A stretch of 64,000 nucleotides of DNA from assembly GCA_023362775.1 (NCBI GenBank), contig JALMGJ010000002.1, positions 109,933,981 through 109,997,980 of the forward strand. The letters are read 5' to 3'. Position numbers and translations under genes: made by a program. The notes under the pieces are model-generated. The model was not told where the DNA came from and did no database searches. It was given only the letters and a program-made list of their open reading frames with translations. Each line of letters starts with the position of its first letter. The stretch's first letter is position 1. This DNA comes from Charina bottae (lineage: Eukaryota; Chordata; Lepidosauria; Squamata; Charinaidae). Shown here piece by piece: positions 57,984 through 64,000 of this stretch.

Positions 57984-58842
57984 CAGAGCTTTCCAAACTT
58001 TTCATGTTGGTGACACACCTTTTAGACATGCATCATTTCGTGACACAGTAATAACAGGGCTCCCTGCCCCCCGGCCCATGCGATTGGCTCCTGCCTGCAA
58101 GCCCCGCCCCCCGGCCCAAACGATTGGCTCCTACCTGTAAACCACTTGGCAAGTTCCCCCGTCTTGCAGCTTTCAGGACAGCCTGGGAACAGCTCGAATG
58201 CAGCAGTAGACCCGGGCATCCGAAACCGCCCCTTTCCACCCACCCGGAACATGATGAATTTCACCATTTTTCAGCATTTTTTGGGGTGCCTGCCGCCTCT
58301 CCAGTGGTTGGGGGACCCCCCTGAGGACGAGGGGCACCTGTTTCCACCACCACCCTGCCCTCCCCGGAGCACCAGAAGACTTTTTTCGGCAGCCACACTC
58401 GGCAGAGTTTGCCTTTCAGGAGCTCAGCTGAGCCCCACTGACCTCCCAGCTGCCGATCAGCTGTTTTCACTGCGTTTTCTGGGGCTTTTGGGGCATTTTC
58501 ATGCCCAGCCCCACCTTCTCCAGCATCAGGAGAGCTTCCACGGAGCGTCCAGACCCTCGAATTCGGCTCCCCGATCTAGTCAGAGCCTTCGGAGGAGAGG
58601 GACAAGCCCTTTTCAGACCCACGCTGAACAGCTGAGCAGCGCTGAGGGCACCCCCACCCTGGAGCTTGTAGCCACACCCAGTAGAGTTCTCTCCAGCTGA
58701 GGGCAGAGTGGCAAGGCAGCGGCGCTTACCGGTGCACGCTGATTGGCGGGGGTGCCTCTTCTTCTGGCTCCCCCCCACTCAGCGCTTCCGGGTCGTCTGG
58801 CGACACAGTAGTGTGTCGCGACACACAGTTTGGAAAGCTATG
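57984..58842. mobile_element. Larger hAT element with GC-rich interior
   Basis: 859 bp with ends CAGAGCTTTCCAAA and TTTGGAAAGCTATG. Flanks gcctataa (57976-57983) and gcctatac (58843-58850) match at seven of eight positions. It shares gtgtcgcgacacac and a nearby agcgcttccggg with the smaller copies, but most of its interior is unrelated to theirs. A Pro/Ser-rich frame across it (58146-58700) shows no transposase motif. Confidence 0.88.
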
Positions 58843-58850
58843 GCCTATAC

Positions 58851-59872
58851 TATAAACTGTAAAAGGGTGAGTGGAGTAAATCTCGACAAGCCATTATTTG
58901 CTTGTGAGTACTCGCAGATGTCTTTAGTTGCTCCTCCTCAGTCATAACTCCTACTGAATGTAATTAGTTTGTGGCCAAATTCTACAACAGAGCACTAGCT
59001 CTAGTCAGCCAAATACAATAGCACTGAGCCAGCAAAACAAGGTCTTTTATCTTGCTAGGGGAAAAAAAAAACCAAATTCTATTCCGGTCCATCTTGTGAG
59101 CAGCTAATCCTGCACTGTCTGGAAGGTGGTTTCTAACTGAAAGAGTTAATGGCTACTTTAAGAAGGAATGTTTATGCTGTTTATTGTCTAGCTGGCAAGA
59201 AGCAAATAGTTTGGCCTCAGCCCTCTGTCCAGTAGTCTCCTTTGGCAGAATAAATGGTCCTGAAGTATCTAGATAACATAAAACAACTATGGGCATTTTA
59301 ATATGATGGAATTTATCTTCTCAGTCCATAAAGCCCTTGTCTGGGAAAAGTGAGAGCTGTAGAACTCCCTCAATGTGAACATTTCTCTAAAATGAGAGTT
59401 TATGGGTTGTAATAATTGCTACCTTAAAGCACCCCCACATCACCTTTGTCTTCACTCCCCAAACCTTCAGAAACAGACACCTTCAACCATCAACCTTCTT
59501 GAATTGCTGAGAACACAGGAAACAATATGTGCTTCCCCCCAACTGACCAACAGGAAAATGTACCATCATCATCATCATCATCATGGCTTTCAACTACATT
59601 CTTAGTTCATGCTGTGTTCAATTGTTTGAGAATTTCTAAAAATTTGTAACAAAAATCTGAGCAGTTGCTATGATGGAGTTGAAAAAGCTGCCAACGTATA
59701 TTACTCTGGCTCAGTTTAAAAGACCAGTGAAATGCTGCATGAAGCTGTAGTGGCTGAACCTCTATAGAGCCCAGGAACAGAGATAATGCAAAGTTCCCAC
59801 CATGGAAAAAAAAAGCCCGTCCTCAAGCTTAATAAAGTTCCAGCATCTCTAATAGAAAACCAGATTCCCTGT
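58851..59872. other. Intron sequence, no feature beyond a short (ATC)n run
   Basis: A catcatcatcatc run occurs near 59562-59583. No repeat termini recognised. Confidence 0.4.
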
Positions 59873-59883
59873 GATTCCCTGTA

Positions 59884-60093
59884 AAGTAAAGGTAAAGGTT
59901 CCCCCACACAGTCGTGTCCGACTCTAGGGGCTGGTGCTCATCTCCGTTTGTTAGCCGAAGAGCCAGCGTTGTCCTAAGACACTTCTACGGTCATGTGGCC
60001 AGCATGACGCACACGGAATGCTGTTACCTTCCCACCAAAGTGGTACCTATTTATCTACTTGCATTTGCATGCTTTCGAATTGCTAGGTTGGGA
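59884..60093 (-). mobile_element. Sauria-type SINE, 5'-truncated
   Basis: Minus orientation: the BovB-like tail and body are present, but the tRNA-like head is missing. Perfect 11-bp duplication gattccctgta (59873-59883 and 60094-60104), so the truncation happened at insertion. Confidence 0.93.
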
Positions 60094-60104
60094 GATTCCC
60101 TGTA

Positions 60105-61249
60105 CCTGAGTAGAAAATAGGTTGACATGGAATTGGATAGTTAATTTGGGAGCAAGGCAGAGATGAACCTAGTCATAAAGTCAGTTGTTTAAGGGGGGAA
60201 AGGTTTTTTAAAAATCCCACTATGTATATGAAAATGGAACACACTTGACACATGGAAGGCTTTGATTTGCAAAAAGAAAGAAATACAAGTTGTTTGTTAG
60301 TCTAATCCAACCTTCTTCTCCTCCTCTAGATATGTATGAGCAAAAATATCACAGCATATACTTGAAACTTATTTCCTTCTAACAGTCTTTTGATCTCACA
60401 TCCCCACTGGATGCACTCTCCAATTAGGCTGGTGCTAGTGGGAAAACTAAAAAAAAATCTTGCCCACAAATGGCATATTGCCTGTGGCAATCATAGTTCC
60501 TTTTTGTTTAGCATAAACATCCACAAAGTTTCTAAAAAAGAATAACTTGTTCAGACTTGTGAACAAGTATGGATAATATATGCATTTTAAATTACATCAC
60601 TGCTTTGGCGGAAACTAAAACTCATTCTATCTTAAGCATCTATTCGTATTTGACATCCACTTTACAAATGGAATAGCTCTGACGCATGGAATTCTGCATG
60701 GTGGAATTTCTGAACATTTGACAGTACAGTTTTGGTAGAGTCAACTGACTTCAAATTTCAAGCCACATTTCTCTCCTGATGTTTTTTAAGCACCACTTTC
60801 TGTTCTTTGTATCTCAGAAATAAATTAGATTTCTGAAGTATAGGTTCAGATATGGTAAGGCTTAGATAAATTCTGGCTTAAGGAAATGATACAAAGATAG
60901 AATATTATTCTCTTACAGCAAGTCAAGAGCTACTAATCCCTTTCAGAGGTCTTCCTTAATTAGTTAAAATACATAAGGAGGTAGAGAAGATATACCTTGT
61001 AGTACTATCTGCCATATTGTAGTTTCCATGAACTTTACCCAAGATCTTCAAAAATCCTGGCAGGGGGATGTTGTTTCTACATTCAAGTGAATATAGTTAG
61101 AACCCTTGTTGTGGCTTGATAGACCTCCAGGTCCACTTTGTTTAATGCATGAAGAATCTCCCTCTGACTTTCTGTTCTAACACATGAAGTTTACAAGGGG
61201 AATATTGCCTTCATAACTCTGTATTTTACTGAAATAGAGGCATTTTACT
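60105..61249. other. Intron sequence, no recognised feature
   Basis: AT-rich sequence between the SINE and the LINE. No gene is visible. Confidence 0.4.
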
Positions 61250-63390
61250 CAAATAGAGGCAAAGATAGAATCCAACCGAACACAGGAGAGAGCCGGAGTT
61301 AAGGCCTACCTTGTGGTGGTAAGAGCAGCGAAACATCAATATTTCTCCGCTCTTATTGCGTCTGCAGAATGCCATCCAACAGCCCTGTTTAAGATCACCC
61401 AATCTCTTTTGGGGAAGGTGGGCCCAGTGACCCACCTACAGGGTCATGTGGAAGAGTTTGCTGAGCATCTACAGGAAAAAATCGCTCAGATTTGCTCCAA
61501 GTTGGACTCTAAGCATGAGGCACAGTCTGGAGAGATGCTGAGGGAATGTACTTACCCTGTTATCTGGGAACAGTTTGATCCTGTTGGGCCTGAGGAAGTG
61601 GACAAGATCCTCCAGGTTGTAAATGCCACCACATGTCATCTAGACCCATGCCCTTCCTGGCTGGTAAAAGCAGCCTGGGAGGTGACATGTGGTTGGGTCC
61701 AGGTGATGGTTAATACATCTTTGGCAGAAGGGGTGTTTCTGGCTGCCTTTAAAGAGGCGCTGGTACACCCCCTCCTCAAGAAACCATACCTGGACCCTAC
61801 TGTGTTGGACAATTTTCGTCCTGTCTCCCACCTTCCCTTTTTGGGAAAGGTGGTTAAGAAAGTGGTGGCGTTGCAACTCCAGAGGATTCTGGAGGAAACG
61901 GATTATCTAGACCCCTTTCATTCAGGTTTCAGGCCAGGATATGGAACAGAGACTGCATTGGTCGCGCTTATGGATGATCTCTGGCAGGAGCGGGATGGAC
62001 GCAGTGCATCTATCCTTGCTCTTTTGGACCTCTCAGTGGCTTTCGATACCATCAACCTTGGTATCCTTTTGGGACGGCTCAGGGAGTTAGGGGTGGGCAG
62101 GATAGTTCTGCACTGGTTCACCTCCTTCCTCCAGGGCCATTCCCAATCAGTGGTGATAGGGGGATGAGAGATATGACCCTCAACCGCTCTTGTGTGGGGT
62201 GCTGCAGGGTTTGGTAATCTCTCTTCTCTCCTATTCAACATCTACATGAAACCACTGGGTGAGATCATCCATCACCATGGGATGAGGTATCATCAATATG
62301 CTGATGATACTCAATTATATATCTCCATCCTGGGTGAGGCAAGTGATGCGGTGGCTGCCCTATCTCAGTGCCTGGGGGTTGTGGGGGTCTGGATGGGGAA
62401 CAACAGGCTTCAGCTGAACCGTGGTAAGATGGAGTGGCTGTGGGTTGATGGTTCCTCTGCATCCGGGAAGTTGTCATCTTTAGTCTTGGATGGGGTGGCA
62501 CTGCCCCATTCAGACACAGTGCAGAATCTGGGGGTCCTCCTGGACTTACAACTCCTGCTCGATGAGCAGGTGGCAGACGTGGCCAGAAGGGCCTTCGCGC
62601 AACTTCAGGTTGTGTGCCAGTTACGCTCTTTCCTGGATCGAGATGCCCTCCAAACAGTCACTCCTGCCCTGGTCATCTCCCATATAGACTATTGCAATGT
62701 GCTCTACATGGGGCAACCCTTGAAGAGTATCTGGAAGCTTCAGCTGGTCCAGAATGTGGCCGTGTGGGCAGTTATTGGTTCCTCAAGATCGGCACATGTG
62801 ATACCACTGCTGCGCGAGCTGCACTGTGTACTGGTTTGCTTCCAGATCCACATCAAGGTGTTGGTTATCACCTTTGAAGCCCTACATGGCATGGGGCCAG
62901 GCTACCTGAGGGACCGTCTCATCCCCATAACAATAATCTATACCACCCGGTCATGCAGAGAGGGCATGCTACGGACTCTGTCGGGAAACGAATTTCATTT
63001 GACGGGGTCCAGGAGGCAGGCCTTCTCTGCAGTGCCACCCGCCCTTTGGAACATTCTGCCCCCAGAGGTGAGGCAGGTCCCTTTGCTCCCAGCATTCTGG
63101 AAGAAATTGAAGACCTGGTTCTGCCGGCTTGTCTGGGATGGGAAGGGCAATAGCTCTTCCTGGGGATGGCTGGTGCTGTAGTGTCTCCTCCCTATTGAAT
63201 GAGATCCGTTCGTCAATTGGACTTTTATCTATTTATTCTCTATTTATATTGATTGTTGTTTGTAATTTGTAATTTTATATTTTTATTGTTTCAATTGTTG
63301 ATTTTATTGTAAACTGCCCAGAGTCCTCCTTCGGGGGATATGGGCAGTGATAGAAATGTGACTAATAAATAAATAAAAATAAATTCACAT
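61250..63390 (+). mobile_element. L2/CR1-group LINE, 5'-truncated
   Basis: Plus strand. The copy starts downstream of the endonuclease, runs through RT and the C-terminal domain, and ends with the tail motif ctgcccagagtcctccttcgggggatatgggcagtgat (split here for length: 63315-63352) and aataaataaata. It lies antisense to GABRG2 within an intron. A similar fragment is at 45520-46597. Confidence 0.9.
61313..63181 (+). pseudogene. L2-type RT ORF, interrupted near the middle
   Basis: Two long segments (61313-62167 and 62192-63181) lie in the same frame. TGA codons at 62165-62167 and 62174-62176 separate them, and the sequence between looks shifted, so small compensating indels are likely in the RT QG motif region. 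Recognisable parts: LVKAAWEVTCGWVQ and HPLLKKPYLDP (early RT), HSGFRPGYGTETAL, FDTINLGILLGRLRELG, then YADD at 62297-62308, IDYCNVLYMGQP, LRELHCVLVCFQIHIK, and LWNILPPEVRQVP near the end. Without the stops this would be an RT plus C-terminal domain. Confidence 0.88.
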
Positions 63391-63624
63391 GAACCTTCTT
63401 AAAGAATACATCAATTCATACCTAGCCTAGTTCTGTCTCCTTAATGACACATGGACCAACTACAATACATAGCAACTATGGGTTTGGTAGCAGTGGGAAG
63501 GGGTACTGATTGACCGAAGTTTCTGCTTCATAGAGAAAATCCCATACACCTACATCAATACATTCATACTAATACCAAACATATAGCCAGTGGACATAAA
63601 CATGATTAGCCAGACAGGATCCTG

Positions 63625-63677
63625 ATACCGCCCAGAGTCCCCTCTTTGGGGGGAGATGGGCGGTGATATAAGTATGA

Positions 63678-63724
<47 letters not shown>
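63625..63724 (+). repeat. L2-type 3' tail with (AAAT)n
   Basis: The tail motif ccgcccagagtcccctc...gatgggcggtgatata is followed by about 13 aaat units: an extreme 5'-truncated LINE insertion or relic. Confidence 0.75.
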
Positions 63725-64000
63725 AATCCTATGATCCTGTCACAGAGATATTTCCCCATGAGTGGTGCTCATGTGAACCATTTATTCCATACTCTGATAC
63801 AATAGTATATGGGAATGACCTTGGGAGACTTGGCCCAGAGACACTGCCTAGGGAACAGTCAGATAAGAGGGAGCATAGCCCACAGCTCATAGTGGGAAGA
63901 GGAAGAGGCTCAGGAGGGACCCTCCCTAAGTTATTGGGCTGTAAAGGTGACGGTGGGAGAATTGTACTTTCAGACTTGCAAGATTCTGTTAATGTAGCCT
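63725..64000. other. GABRG2: Intron sequence to window edge
   Basis: No exon or repeat recognised. Confidence 0.35.

Noticed and set aside
58146..58700. 184-codon Pro/Ser-rich frame
   Set aside because: Lies wholly inside a hAT element, has no transposase motif, and a competing frame exists on the other strand.

Overview
This window is vertebrate nuclear DNA. It most likely comes from a squamate reptile (lizard or snake), because it holds several Sauria-type SINEs whose 3' ends match the BovB LINE, several BovB copies, and L1, L2/CR1, hAT, Ty1/copia and Tf1/sushi-like Gypsy elements side by side. The species cannot be fixed by reading alone. I see no prokaryotic genes, CRISPR array, rRNA or genuine tRNA gene. 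Most open frames belong to retroelements or are by-products of low-complexity DNA.

The only host gene I can recognise lies on the minus strand at the right. Three exons of GABRG2, the gamma-2 subunit of the GABA-A receptor, are present: the TM2/TM3 exon (56404-56609), the 24-nt alternatively spliced microexon that adds LLRMFSFK to the long isoform (53422-53445), and the last coding exon with TM4 and the stop (51795-52070). The rest of the gene would lie to the right of the window. Sequence left of about 51 kb is the 3' flank.

Layout, left to right. 652-1661 is a solo LTR with an unusual internal open frame. 2581-7853 is a nearly intact Ty1/copia element on the minus strand (two in-frame stops, LTRs almost identical), with a small hAT element inside its 5' LTR. 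7854-9261 is a decayed LINE-like stretch carrying a SINE. 9262-16905 is a nest: an L1-like non-autonomous element with an 18-bp target duplication, holding a full-length but disrupted L1 (9769-14954), a SINE and a BovB piece; the L1 in turn carries a Penelope-like fragment. 17787-18194 is a head-to-head palindromic copy of that fragment, with its own 14-bp target duplication. 19472-26609 is a chromodomain-bearing Gypsy element of the Tf1/sushi type, with a 12-nt self-priming primer-binding signal and a second solo LTR nested inside it. 27-36 kb is intergenic DNA with a CR1 tail, MITEs, a SINE and microsatellites. 36424-39616 is an almost complete BovB LINE; 41184-42422 is a truncated LINE of another clade; 45.5-46.6 kb is an L2-like fragment. 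From 51.8 kb rightwards the GABRG2 introns hold two hAT elements, a 443-bp foldback element, a truncated SINE and a long L2-like LINE.

The most interesting signals are: the self-priming complement in the Gypsy element; two related solo LTRs with long reading frames; the hammerhead-like hairpin in the Penelope-like palindrome; a 21-bp insertion consisting only of a SINE head yet flanked by an 11-bp duplication; hAT elements with the same ends but different interiors; and the preserved GABRG2 microexon. Target-site duplications were read by eye and give a relative insertion order at several nested sites.
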